This document shows, in pieces, positions 14,586 through 21,829 of a stretch of 64,000 nt of DNA. How positions within the stretch are numbered: the stretch's first letter is position 1; each line of letters begins with the position of its first letter. Under the pieces are notes generated by a model. The model did no database searches. It saw only the letters and a list, made by a program, of their open reading frames with translations, and had not been told where the DNA came from. The stretch is from JBQSUQ01 sp052384575 (GTDB lineage: Bacteria; Pseudomonadota; Gammaproteobacteria; Enterobacterales; Pasteurellaceae). The translations under genes and the position numbers were made by a program. The DNA lies in assembly GCA_052384575.1 (NCBI GenBank), contig JBQSUQ010000016.1. One strand, given 5' to 3'.

Positions 14586-15044
14586 TTATTCTCTGGTTTG
14601 CCATTTTTTCAAACGCTCTAACACTATTGTTGCTATATCATCTTCTAGCGCCCCGACATTTAATGCAATCGGTCTGTTTTGTTGCTGCAGTATTGGGTTG
14701 GCGACAGAACGCACCCAAGTATTGAGCGCTTGTTCTGAACCATCTCGCACTTTGCCTTGTTTCGCCATATCAATCCAAATTGCACGAATTTTACTGGCGA
14801 TGTTGCTACGCGCTGTTGCTTGATGTGTGCGTGGTGAATGATGGCGTCTGCTGGTTGGTTTAAAACCTTTTTTCTTCATTTCCTCAAAAACTTTCATCAG
14901 CTCCGTTATTGTCATTTCCTTTGTGCTTTCTTTATTTGTTATGCGCAATAGCAGGGTACGATAAGTATATTCATCCATTGCTAAGCGTTGCTTAGCAATG
15001 TGAATGAGCTGGATTAATTTGGGTTTGGTGTAGTGCATGCTCAT
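14586..15044 (-). CDS. gemA: GemA/gp16-like early regulatory protein (DUF1018)
   Basis: A 152-residue protein (150 if translation starts at the second ATG). The N-terminal segment (LIQLIHIAKQRLAMDEYTYRTLLLRI) is the hallmark of the GemA / Mu gp16 family. In Mu, GemA affects host gene expression and DNA topology during the early phase. A basic region (TSRRHHSPRTHQATAR, about 63-78) separates the N-terminal from a C-terminal helical domain. The start overlaps the preceding gene by 4 bp. Confidence 0.85.
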   Translation of the reverse strand: MSMHYTKPKLIQLIHIAKQRLAMDEYTYRTLLLRITNKESTKEMTITELMKVFEEMKKKGFKPTSRRHHSPRTHQATARSNIASKIRAIWIDMAKQGKVRDGSEQALNTWVRSVANPILQQQNRPIALNVGALEDDIATIVLERLKKWQTRE

Positions 15045-15337
15045 TTAGCCTTTATTGATTTTTTTAACTCTTTGACAAATTGTTTGGCTCTCTTAGCTCT
15101 TGCAATTGTTCCTTGTAATTCACTTATAATCCAATCTAAGTAAAAGTCTTCGGTCATATCATCTATTATCCCAGGATCTCCATCGAACATTTTTTCAAAA
15201 CATTCTTCTAATGTAAGTTCTCTATAAAGTAGCAAACCGTTATAACAAAAGTTTGCACTATCGTCATTTTCATCTAAAGCCAATATAGCCAAACTACCAG
15301 CTAAAGAATTTTTTTCAAAAAATTCATCTTTTGTCAT
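15041..15337 (-). CDS. Hypothetical acidic early phage protein
   Basis: A 98-residue protein I do not recognise. Residues 1-70 are acidic (ENDDSAN, FDGDPGIIDDMTEDF) and the last 25 are strongly basic (RAKRAKQFVKELKKSIKAK). No membrane segment or signal peptide. It overlaps gemA by 4 bp, so it belongs to the early operon. Its ribosome binding site (GGGGAA) is acceptable. Small acidic early phage proteins often inhibit host enzymes, but there is no evidence for a target here. Confidence 0.6.
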   Translation of the reverse strand: MTKDEFFEKNSLAGSLAILALDENDDSANFCYNGLLLYRELTLEECFEKMFDGDPGIIDDMTEDFYLDWIISELQGTIARAKRAKQFVKELKKSIKAK

Positions 15338-15376
15338 TTGTTTTCCCCTTGTTAATTTGTTCTTATTTAGATTATT

Positions 15377-15394
15377 GATAGGCTAAAGCCTATC
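15377..15394. repeat. REP-like hairpin inside the prophage early operon
   Basis: An 18-base near-perfect palindrome (GATAGGC/GCCTATC) followed on the plus strand by CTACG and six T. The layout, hairpin plus CCTAC, is like the REP elements near the RAYT gene at 22.8-23.6 kb. It could also serve as a plus-strand terminator against antisense transcription. Confidence 0.45.
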
Positions 15395-15403
15395 CTACGT
15401 TTT

Positions 15404-15565
15404 TTAGTTTGCGCTAATTTGTATGCCGAGTTTTTTTATTTCCAACAACGCGGTGTTGAGTAATTGCTTGGCATCTTGTAATTTATCTTCGAGGGCGCAG
15501 TCTTTGGCACATTCCAAGATAGTTTGGATATCAATCACTTCTTGGGCAATATCATGTTTTGTCAT
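15404..15565 (-). CDS. Small hypothetical early phage protein (53 residues)
   Basis: A 53-residue frame (MTKHDIAQEVIDIQTILECA...) predicted helical throughout. It has a very strong ribosome binding site (GGAGGAG) and its ATG overlaps the stop of the upstream gene in an ATGA overlap. These two facts make it a likely real gene. Function unknown; similar-sized genes fill this part of Mu-like early operons. Confidence 0.6.
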   Translation of the reverse strand: MTKHDIAQEVIDIQTILECAKDCALEDKLQDAKQLLNTALLEIKKLGIQISAN

Positions 15566-15726
15566 AGCTCCTCCAACTCAATCACATCATCTACTTCACA
15601 AATATTGTGCGGTAGGCTGTTTAATTCAGTGTCGTTGAGATCGCATTGCCGCATGGCTTGTTCAATGCTCTCTGCCTCAACGGTGACTTCGACTACGCAA
15701 TATAATCTGGCTACATACTTAGGCAT
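15562..15726 (-). CDS. Small hypothetical early phage protein (54 residues)
   Basis: A 54-residue frame (MPKYVARLYCVVEVTVEAES...) with a beta-alpha-beta pattern followed by an acidic tail ending VIELEEL. It lies 2 bp after the ANR-like gene and overlaps the next gene by 4 bp (ATGA). An uptake-sequence-like GTGCGGTAG lies within the coding region. Function unknown. Confidence 0.6.
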   Translation of the reverse strand: MPKYVARLYCVVEVTVEAESIEQAMRQCDLNDTELNSLPHNICEVDDVIELEEL

Positions 15727-15728
15727 AA

Positions 15729-15926
15729 TTAGTCCTCATAAGGTCGGGTTATCATTCGGTGGCACCATTCATAACGCGCTTGGCACCAGTTTCGGTTTTC
15801 AGGATTTTGTGCAATACGCGCTGCAGATGACCATTGTTGCATGGCGTCCATATATCTGCCTTGGCGTTCATTTTCTGCTGCATTTCTGCTGTAATAATCA
15901 AATCGGCGTCGTTGCTCTGGGTTCAT
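15729..15926 (-). CDS. ANR-family-like regulator
   Basis: A 65-residue protein with the motif series Y-x-x-x-A-A-x-x-E-x-x-G-x-Y at residues 11-25, then MQQWSSAARIAQNPENRNWCQARYEWC (in part residues 29-55). This agrees with the ANR (AraC negative regulator) family, small proteins carried by plasmids and Mu-like prophages that bind and inhibit AraC-type activators. It lies two bases before the next ORF in the early operon. Whether a host AraC-family target exists cannot be told from the window. Confidence 0.65.
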   Translation of the reverse strand: MNPEQRRRFDYYSRNAAENERQGRYMDAMQQWSSAARIAQNPENRNWCQARYEWCHRMITRPYED

Positions 15927-15958
15927 GTTGGCTCCTTTATTGGTTAAAACACTTTATA

Positions 15959-15981
15959 AAAGCCCCTTTTAAAAGGGCTTT
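15959..15981 (-). terminator. Hairpin between gam and the ANR-like gene
   Basis: AAAGCCC/GGGCTTT stem (15959-15965 with 15975-15981) with an A/T-rich loop. On the minus strand it is followed by TATAAAG rather than a T-run, so it is at best a weak terminator or an RNA processing/stability element in the early operon. Confidence 0.4.
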
Positions 15982-15991
15982 GAAAAGGGTT

Positions 15992-16510
15992 TTAAACTTC
16001 CTGCTCAAACGGGGTAATGACAAAATCTTCCACGCCAGTTTTAATAGTGACGCCTGCCACTGTGCTGGCTAACTCTGGCTCATTAAGCATGGCTTCTTTG
16101 TTAACTTCTTCTTTGGTGCGGATAAAACGCACTAATCCGAGAGTTTTTAAACTTTCAATCACGCTGTCTGCACCGCGTACTGCCACACTTGGTGGACGTT
16201 GGCGCCATTGCACTTCGCCTGTGTTAAATACGCCTGTTTTGGTTTTGCCATTTTGCGTAAGTTCATCCCGTCGGCTTTCGCACCATGCTTGCACCGCCTG
16301 TTGCACTGGCTCAATTTGCTCTTTAAGTGCGGTCAATGCGGGGGCATATTTTTCGGTGATAGCTGCCAGTTCGTTGTTTTGTTCGATGGCGGTTTGTTCA
16401 AGTTGACGCTGTAAGTCGCCGATTTGTTTAATTGCCAACTCCACGTCGTCACGACTTTGTAGGCGCACTGCGTGGGTGTCGGTTTTAATTCGGGTTGCTT
16501 TTTTAGCCAT
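15992..16510 (-). CDS. gam: Gam host-nuclease inhibitor
   Basis: A 172-residue Mu Gam-like protein. The N-terminal coiled coil (about 20-75, VELAIKQIGDLQRQLEQTAIEQ) is followed by the Gam core with GKTKTGVFNTGEVQWRQRPPSV (part at about 88-108) and IKTGVEDFVITPFEQ near the end. Gam binds double-strand DNA ends, shields phage DNA from RecBCD, and is a homologue of Ku. Length matches Mu Gam (174). Good ribosome binding site (AGGAG) before ATG 16510. Confidence 0.9.
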   Translation of the reverse strand: MAKKATRIKTDTHAVRLQSRDDVELAIKQIGDLQRQLEQTAIEQNNELAAITEKYAPALTALKEQIEPVQQAVQAWCESRRDELTQNGKTKTGVFNTGEVQWRQRPPSVAVRGADSVIESLKTLGLVRFIRTKEEVNKEAMLNEPELASTVAGVTIKTGVEDFVITPFEQEV

Positions 16511-16527
16511 GTTTTTTCTCCTGTTGG

Positions 16528-16728
16528 TTATTGTGGTATAGCTGTTGTTTGTGTGTTGCAGGTATGTGGGTAATAATCTGCGTTGATTTTCGGGGTGATG
16601 CCACCTTGTTTAAAGCCGTTATAAACCAAATAAACGACACCACCAATACAGACTTCCTTTATGTAACTTTTTACATCGCCGCAGCCTATCAACAAAAATG
16701 CGGTGAGAATGACGATTGTTTTTTTTAT
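16528..16728 (-). CDS. Small phage lipoprotein ORF with an ATA start codon
   Basis: A 66-codon frame that reads (x)KKTIVILTAFLLIGCGDVKS, a clear lipoprotein signal with lipobox LIGC, followed by a second hydrophobic stretch (CIGGVVYLVYNG) and ending at TAA 16528-16530. A consensus AGGAGG ribosome binding site, overlapping the previous stop codon, sits 4 nt before ATA at 16728, exactly where ATG should be. Either the start codon has mutated from ATG or translation uses ATA, which is rare. A lipoprotein at the membrane could act in superinfection exclusion; that is only a guess. Confidence 0.6.
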   Translation of the reverse strand: MKKTIVILTAFLLIGCGDVKSYIKEVCIGGVVYLVYNGFKQGGITPKINADYYPHTCNTQTTAIPQ

Positions 16729-16736
16729 GTTTCCTC

Positions 16737-17036
16737 CTAATGTAAATAATCTCGCCAGATAACGCGGATGCCTTCGACAAGCATCTGAAATTCGTTAAAG
16801 CGTTCGCCATCGTTACCTTTAATAAAACAGATGGCTTGTTTGTTTTTTTGCAAGGTTTTCGTTTGCGTACAGGTTTTAACTCGCACTGTGGGTTTAATTC
16901 TTTCAAAGTGGATATTGGTGACCGTAAGCCCCATTTCATCCAGTTTTTCAACGCATTTTTGCACTTGATTTAGATATTCCACTGTGAGTTTGTTATTACC
17001 TCTTAACACTGAGTTTGGATGGTCAAGTAAGATCAT
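16737..17036 (-). CDS. Hypothetical early phage protein after MuB
   Basis: A 99-residue protein, basic in the middle (KPTVRVKTCTQTKTLQKNK) with a conserved-looking C-terminus (FQMLVEGIRVIWRDYLH). It overlaps the MuB gene by 4 bp, so it is part of the early operon. I do not recognise a characterised family; similar genes lie downstream of MuB in Haemophilus Mu-like prophages. It contains no membrane segment. Confidence 0.65.
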   Translation of the reverse strand: MILLDHPNSVLRGNNKLTVEYLNQVQKCVEKLDEMGLTVTNIHFERIKPTVRVKTCTQTKTLQKNKQAICFIKGNDGERFNEFQMLVEGIRVIWRDYLH

Positions 17037-17953
17037 TTTGCTTCTCCTTTTAAGTCCGCTAATGCATTTAAAATCAGCTCTAAATTAAGGTGGCTACCTT
17101 GTCCTTTTGCGCTAATAGCGGCAAGGCGCAAACATTGCGTGAGGCTACGCAAACCGCCACTTTTACCACCAATATCAAATAAGACGTCCATTAAACCTTT
17201 GTCGCTGTTATCTAATCCCCAAGCCTTAGCAATTGCCTTGATGTCATTTTTTAAGGTGCGTTTAAAAGGGAAGTGGCGACCAACACGCGACCAAAGGCGT
17301 GCGTATTCATGGGCTTGATTGATGCCACCTTGAATTCTTGTGTACACTTTGTCATTGCCTATTAACGCAATACCGACCTCACATTCTTCTTGAATGATGC
17401 GAATTTCTTCTAACGCGTCATAAGGGAGATGGTCACTTTCATCAATAATGACTAATCCCTGTGTGCCTTTTAATTTTTTACAAATCACGCGGCTTAATTT
17501 GTCTTTACGACGTGGTGCATCATTAACGCCTAGCTCTAAGGCTAACTCATATAAAATACTGCTTAGGGTGGCACGCGCAGGACTCGCAGTAATCATCCAC
17601 ACATTGCTATATGTTTTGGCATATTCTTGACTGGCTTTGGTTTTACCTACACCACTGGCTCCGTAAATGGTAACCATGGTGTTAAGTAATCTCGCCATAT
17701 CTAACGCAGACCAGACTTTTTTCGCGGTTTCGGTTTCAATAAAGTGCGGTGCATCCACAAAGATTTTTTGTTTTTGCTCTCGGCTTTTTAACCAGTTTTC
17801 GATTGCTCGTTCTACGCCTTGTACGTCGCCTTTGTAGCGCCCGTTACAATAACTACTTAATACTGCTGAGGTGTAGCCAATCTCTTTTGCGATCTGTGCC
17901 TGACTAATGTCTGTTTGCACCATAATTTGTTTGATTTGCTCAACTAAACTCAT
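17033..17953 (-). CDS. MuB-like transposition target-selection ATPase
   Basis: A 306-residue AAA+ ATPase. An N-terminal helix-turn-helix (about 15-40, DISQAQIAKEIGYTSAVLSS) precedes the ATPase domain with Walker A GASGVGKT (98-105) and Walker B GLVIIDES (166-173). Length matches MuB (312). MuB coats target DNA as an ATP-dependent filament, delivers targets to MuA and gives target immunity. It lies 13 bp after the MuA gene, as in Mu. Confidence 0.93.
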   Translation of the reverse strand: MSLVEQIKQIMVQTDISQAQIAKEIGYTSAVLSSYCNGRYKGDVQGVERAIENWLKSREQKQKIFVDAPHFIETETAKKVWSALDMARLLNTMVTIYGASGVGKTKASQEYAKTYSNVWMITASPARATLSSILYELALELGVNDAPRRKDKLSRVICKKLKGTQGLVIIDESDHLPYDALEEIRIIQEECEVGIALIGNDKVYTRIQGGINQAHEYARLWSRVGRHFPFKRTLKNDIKAIAKAWGLDNSDKGLMDVLFDIGGKSGGLRSLTQCLRLAAISAKGQGSHLNLELILNALADLKGEAK

Positions 17954-17966
17954 CTATAACACTCCT

Positions 17967-19976
17967 TTAAAGCCCTTTTTCTTGTTTCAACATTGCCAAT
18001 CCTTTGTAAAAAGCATCGTCATTGTCCGTTTCTTCCTCTTCAACGATTTCTACCTTGCGATATACATTGCCGACAGTTTGTATTTCATCCCAAATTTTTG
18101 GCTCAATTGGACTGTCATCAATTTCAACATCAGGTAGATAACGTGCCGCTTCTTGTATATCCATTTCCAATGCAGCTTTTGCTGCACGTTTGTTATGGCG
18201 TACAAATTCGCGTTCTTTACGACTATGGTCTTGCGCTGCTTGGGTATCACCAAATGCGGCATCTAATGAGCAAGTCGCTTCGGCGAGATATTCGCCCTCA
18301 AGGCTATATACCCATACTTTGTCGTGTAGGTTGTTCGGGTCATATCGCACAACCACTTTGCGATGATTTATGCCGATTAATTCATACGCTTCGTAGCGGT
18401 TGTATAGGTTGTTGACTTTGCCACCTGCTTTCAGTACAAATGTGCCGTTATCTTCTAAGCGGACTTCTTCATGTAATGTGAGCAAGAAGCGCAGTTGTTC
18501 TGGTGTGGCGTAGCGTTTTTGTGCTAAGGCAAAATCGCGTTCAAAGGCTTGTTTAAAACTCAATTCACCGCGACAAACTTCTGTTTCACGTTTAAGACGC
18601 TCGTTAAACATTTGGATGCCTTCTTCTAGTGCTAAAATAAAATCCTCATATTTCGCACCAGCTTTGTTGCCTTGATAGTTGTCAGGTTTATCCAGTGCAT
18701 TTTCACCTGCGTGATAACCCGCTAAAGCGGGGTGTTTATCAATTAATTCGCCTAAACCTCCATGTGAAAACGCACGTTCTATTGGTTTTGCTTGACCGCG
18801 ACCTCTGCCATAACGCACTGTTGTCCAGTGCAACTCAATGCCTAACGCAGGGATAATGCCTTGCACTTCATCTTCACGCACTTTAAAGCGATAACGATTT
18901 TTAACACCACCTGTCATTTTCTTGTTCGCGGCAGCTTTGGTGTTATCTATGGTTAAATGTTTTGGTATGCCATATTTGTTAATTACATCTAATAAGGCTA
19001 GACGGATCATATTGGTGTTTTCACTGGCATCGCAGCGATAGCCCAAGATCATGCGTGTACGTACATCCTGCCAGAGCCACGTTTTCGGGCGTAAAATATC
19101 GCCGTTATGCCATTCCACCCAGACGTTATGTTTATAACCATCGCCATTGATCCATTCCATTGCCTCAATACTTTCAACAGAGCGGATTAATGAGGGATAC
19201 ATTCGGCTCATGGCATATTCGCCTTTGCGTAAATACACCTGATGAATGCGAGGAATTTCACGTTCAATTTTGCGTTTAATGCTTGATAAACTAGGGATAG
19301 TCCAACCATTTGCTGCAGCTGCGCGTTTTAAACGTTCATAACAACTGCCAAATTGTGGGCGTTCAGGTCTGAAATAATCCGCTTTGAAAAATGCCCAAGC
19401 TTGTGGGGTGAATTCTGCTTCGCGATTTTCGCCATTTTGACCTTGCGTGGTAATAAGCAGTGGCAGCCATAGTTCTCTGTCGCTATCTTTTACTTGATAC
19501 CACCAGCGTTTTAATGAGCCAGTTGAAATAGTTTTTTCATTTGTATCAGCACAAGATTGGTTATGTTTGTGACAAACAAGCGCTAATGCCTCCATGAGGT
19601 TGATACCAGCATCAACTAAAGCAGCTAACGCCAATATGGCACTGAGTTTGGATTTTGCTTTGTTCTGTGTTTTTGTTGTGGCTTGTTCATAGCTTTGCCA
19701 AAGTATTTGAGCATCTAAGGTCGGCTGTGGCTGTGCGATGACAGGAGCAAGTTTAACCTGTTGACTTTGTTTGATAGCTATTTCAGCTTGCACATTTTCA
19801 GGTAAAGAGATGAGAGCATATTCAAGTCCGCCACCTTTACCTTTGCGTTTGCGTGATTGCCAGTTTTCTCTTTTGGCTTTTTCTAAAATATTTTTAGGTG
19901 CTTTAGGTAAAGCTGTTAAATTAAAATCAGCTAATTCATATACAGAATAATGAGTTTTTAAAGCCATTTTTTCCAT
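17967..19976 (-). CDS. MuA-like DDE transposase
   Basis: A 669-residue transposase that cuts and joins phage ends to target DNA for both integration and replicative transposition. Visible are the N-terminal winged helix (residues 1-70), the DNA-binding Ibeta/Igamma region (to about 250), and the RNase H-like core with catalytic Asp279 (MEWINGDGYKHN), Asp344 (LTIDNTKAAANK) and Glu400 (AKPIERAFSHGG). These match Mu D269, D336 and E392 in spacing. The C-terminal acidic part (EIVEEEETDNDD) is the likely MuB/ClpX contact region. An alternative start at Met4 is possible. Confidence 0.95.
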   Translation of the reverse strand: MEKMALKTHYSVYELADFNLTALPKAPKNILEKAKRENWQSRKRKGKGGGLEYALISLPENVQAEIAIKQSQQVKLAPVIAQPQPTLDAQILWQSYEQATTKTQNKAKSKLSAILALAALVDAGINLMEALALVCHKHNQSCADTNEKTISTGSLKRWWYQVKDSDRELWLPLLITTQGQNGENREAEFTPQAWAFFKADYFRPERPQFGSCYERLKRAAAANGWTIPSLSSIKRKIEREIPRIHQVYLRKGEYAMSRMYPSLIRSVESIEAMEWINGDGYKHNVWVEWHNGDILRPKTWLWQDVRTRMILGYRCDASENTNMIRLALLDVINKYGIPKHLTIDNTKAAANKKMTGGVKNRYRFKVREDEVQGIIPALGIELHWTTVRYGRGRGQAKPIERAFSHGGLGELIDKHPALAGYHAGENALDKPDNYQGNKAGAKYEDFILALEEGIQMFNERLKRETEVCRGELSFKQAFERDFALAQKRYATPEQLRFLLTLHEEVRLEDNGTFVLKAGGKVNNLYNRYEAYELIGINHRKVVVRYDPNNLHDKVWVYSLEGEYLAEATCSLDAAFGDTQAAQDHSRKEREFVRHNKRAAKAALEMDIQEAARYLPDVEIDDSPIEPKIWDEIQTVGNVYRKVEIVEEEETDNDDAFYKGLAMLKQEKGL

Positions 19977-20010
19977 AAATGTTTCCTTTTTATAACTTTT
20001 ATGGTTAAAA

Positions 20011-20280
20011 TCAGAACTTATTGTGCAACATAGGTCGTTTGTTACGTTCAGCGAAACGCCCTGCCCAAATAATTTCTGGAGAAATTCCTATAGCATTAGC
20101 TATCAATCTTTCCATTTTAGGGTAGGGTTTATCCAAAACAGATTTCAGTGTGTTATAACTAACATTTCCTTCTTTGGCTAAAGCTCGTAACGACCAACCA
20201 CATTTTTTTAATTCCGCTAGAATATCTGCTCTATGCCAGTCTTGTTCTACGGTTTTTTTTGATGTTCTTAATACACTCAT
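20011..20280 (-). CDS. Ner-like early regulator (HTH, Nlp family)
   Basis: An 89-residue protein with a central helix-turn-helix (WSLRALAKEGNVSYNTLKSVLDKPYPKMERL, in part residues 29-48), typical of Mu Ner and host Nlp/SfsB. In Mu, Ner represses both early and repressor transcription once lytic growth begins. It is the first early gene, divergent from the repressor, and its promoter must lie in the operator array at 20323-20492. Confidence 0.9.
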   Translation of the reverse strand: MSVLRTSKKTVEQDWHRADILAELKKCGWSLRALAKEGNVSYNTLKSVLDKPYPKMERLIANAIGISPEIIWAGRFAERNKRPMLHNKF

Positions 20281-20322
20281 TTAATACACCTTTGTTGTTG
20301 TATCTATTGAGGTATATATTAA

Positions 20323-20492
20323 CCGTAATAGTTAGTAATAACAAGCAAATATTTGCCGTTATAGTTCTATTTGTTTAAATATCGTACTGCAAGTTAGGTT
20401 TATTACAGATAAACCAAGCAGTTAAATTATCTATTACGGAGTATTTTTTATTAATAGAAAACGTAATAGATATAAAACATTAACTATTACGG
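20323..20492. promoter_or_regulatory. Phage operator array between ner and the repressor
   Basis: Five copies of a 12 bp motif close to CCGTAATAGTTA lie in the 231 bp gap: 20323-20334 (plus), 20355-20366 (plus, CCGTTATAGTT core), 20428-20439 (minus), 20461-20472 (plus) and 20481-20492 (minus). The first and last are exact inverses. These are probably binding sites of the repressor and/or Ner controlling the early and repressor promoters. No other gene is visible in this gap. Confidence 0.8.
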
Positions 20493-20511
20493 CATGTAGA
20501 GGTATTCAGAT

Positions 20512-21192
20512 ATGAATAATTACGAAGATGATTTTCCAGCAAGAATTGATTTAGTTATAGAGAAGTTAAATGGTCCAAGTGAATTTGCTCGTAAAACAGG
20601 AGTAACCTTATCAACTATTGCAAGATGGAGGAAAGGCGAAGCTGATCCATCCCGACTAAATTTAATCAAAATAGCTGAAGCTGGTAATGTAGAGCTTCAG
20701 TGGTTAGTAACAGGACAGAGCGCTCGGCAAATAGAAATAGCAAAAAAGCCTGATATAAATTTTATTCCAGAAAAAGAAGATAACTTTATTTGGATTGATG
20801 ATTATAGAGAAGTAAAAGTTTCAGCAGGTTTTGGAGTATTTAATGATGAACAAGCATCTGAAAGAACCAAGGTGGAAGCCTCTTGGTTAGCTGCAAGACG
20901 CTTAAAAGCAGACGATTGCGCGATGTTTTTAGTTAGCGGTGAGAGTATGTATCCAACGCTAAAAGACGGTGAAGAGATTATTGTTGACCGTTCTAAAAAG
21001 GAATTAAGAGAAGGGCGAATTTATGTGATTAACCACCAAGGCAGTATGTGGGTTAAGAAAGTGCAGATTGATTTTAATGGCATTAAGCTATTGAGTGACA
21101 ACAAATTCTATTCCCCCATTATACTAACCGCCGAAGAAGCCAACGAACTTATCGTAATAGGGCAAGTCGTTCGAGGCTATCGAGATTTTTAA
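20512..21192 (+). CDS. Phage repressor with S24 (LexA-like) autoprotease domain
   Basis: A 226-residue CI-like repressor. The N-terminal helix-turn-helix (EFARKTGVTLSTIARWRKGE, about 24-43) binds the operators. The S24 domain has nucleophile Ser145 in VSGESMYPTL and a Lys at 182 or 183 in MWVKKVQ. An Ala105-Gly106 pair in VSAGFGVF is the expected self-cleavage site. So induction should be SOS-driven through RecA, unlike the ClpX-controlled Mu repressor. Ribosome binding site AGAGG precedes the ATG. It is divergent from ner. Confidence 0.9.
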   Translation: MNNYEDDFPARIDLVIEKLNGPSEFARKTGVTLSTIARWRKGEADPSRLNLIKIAEAGNVELQWLVTGQSARQIEIAKKPDINFIPEKEDNFIWIDDYREVKVSAGFGVFNDEQASERTKVEASWLAARRLKADDCAMFLVSGESMYPTLKDGEEIIVDRSKKELREGRIYVINHQGSMWVKKVQIDFNGIKLLSDNKFYSPIILTAEEANELIVIGQVVRGYRDF

Positions 21193-21224
21193 ACCTATTT
21201 TAATGGTTTTTAAAGCCATATTTA

Positions 21225-21410
21225 AATTTCTCACTTCAAGTGGTTATTTGCCACTTTCTTGAAAAAGTTTTAAAAAATTCTCATTTTAAAACCAACCAAT
21301 AAAAAAGGGGGCTAGCATCGCACTAACCCCCATTCCATAAGCCTTCCGCCCACATAATCCCGTTTAATTCAACATAAGTCCTAATTTCTCAGTTTAAGTG
21401 GTTGGGTACA
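21225..21410 (-). mobile_element. Prophage end with three MuA-like binding sites (attL of the phage)
   Basis: Three related sites occur at 21383-21403, 21276-21294 and 21225-21244. Read inward they agree with AACCACTTnAAnTGAGAAATT, and the third contains CACTTGAAGT, also found in the Mu L1 site. The terminal bases read inward are TGTACC; host hsdS sequence begins at 21411. The predicted 5 bp target duplication next to the end would be CTAAT, to be matched at the other end outside the window. Confidence 0.8.
21307..21331 (-). terminator. Minus-strand terminator at the phage end
   Basis: GGGGG/CCCCC stem (21307-21311 with 21327-21331), with partly paired inner bases, followed on the minus strand by TTTTTT. 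It would stop transcription entering the prophage from the right-hand flank and protect the repressor gene from antisense RNA. Confidence 0.65.
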
Positions 21411-21829
21411 CTAATTTTTATGTGCAAGAAGGTGATATTTTAGTGGGATTAACAGGATATGTTGGAGAAGTTGGACGCATTCCGCAGCATAAATCAGCAA
21501 TGTTAAATCAACGCGTTGCTAAATTTATCCCTAATAGTATCCATGAAAAGTATACCTATTACAATTTTTTATATTGCACTGTTAGGCAAGAAAAATTTAA
21601 AGAATATGCAAAAACAAATGCCAAAGGTTCGGCACAAGCAAATATAAGTACGAATGAGCTGTTAAATTATTCTGTTATTAAAGCAACCGATAATTTACAT
21701 ATTGCATTTGAACAGTATGTTAGCCCCTTATTGGAAAAAATTTTAAAAAATAGTGGTGAAAATGAATTTTTAATTGAAGTTAGGGATTTGTTGTTACCGA
21801 AGTTGTTGAGTGGGGAGATTGAATTATGA
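21411..21829 (+). pseudogene. hsdS: hsdS C-terminal fragment, cut by prophage insertion
   Basis: About 139 residues of a type I restriction specificity subunit remain (TNFYVQEGDILVGLTGYVGE at the cut, through the repeat and conserved tail LLLPKLLSGEIEL). This is the end of the second target recognition domain plus the C-terminal conserved helix. The upstream part is missing because the Mu-like prophage ends at 21410 in the middle of the frame; the N-terminal half and hsdM would lie to the left of the prophage. A GTG inside phage DNA at 21398 could start a short product, which would not be functional as a specificity subunit. Confidence 0.85.

Larger units (their letters stand above)
1..21410 (-). 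mobile_element. Mu-like transposable prophage (left end outside window)
   Basis: The gene order is that of a Mu-like phage read from the right: repressor, ner, MuA, MuB, gam, gemA (gp16), mor, lysis genes, gp25-gp31, protease/scaffold, capsid, gp35-gp37, then tail genes. The tail sheath, tube and assembly genes resemble P2 rather than Mu. The right boundary is set at 21410, where the sequence ends in TACA (TGTA read inward, as in Mu) after three MuA-like binding sites, and hsdS reading frame resumes directly. Several Haemophilus-type uptake sequences occur inside, so the phage has probably resided in this family for some time. The other end and the 5 bp target duplication are not visible. Confidence 0.95.

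Noticed and set aside
16619..16951. 110-codon minus-strand ORF overlapping the hypothetical gene after MuB
   Set aside because: It overlaps two better supported frames, lacks a ribosome binding site and reads as out-of-frame protein.
21398..21829. A complete small gene starting at GTG 21398
   Set aside because: The first four codons are phage end sequence; the rest is the tail of an hsdS gene cut by the prophage.
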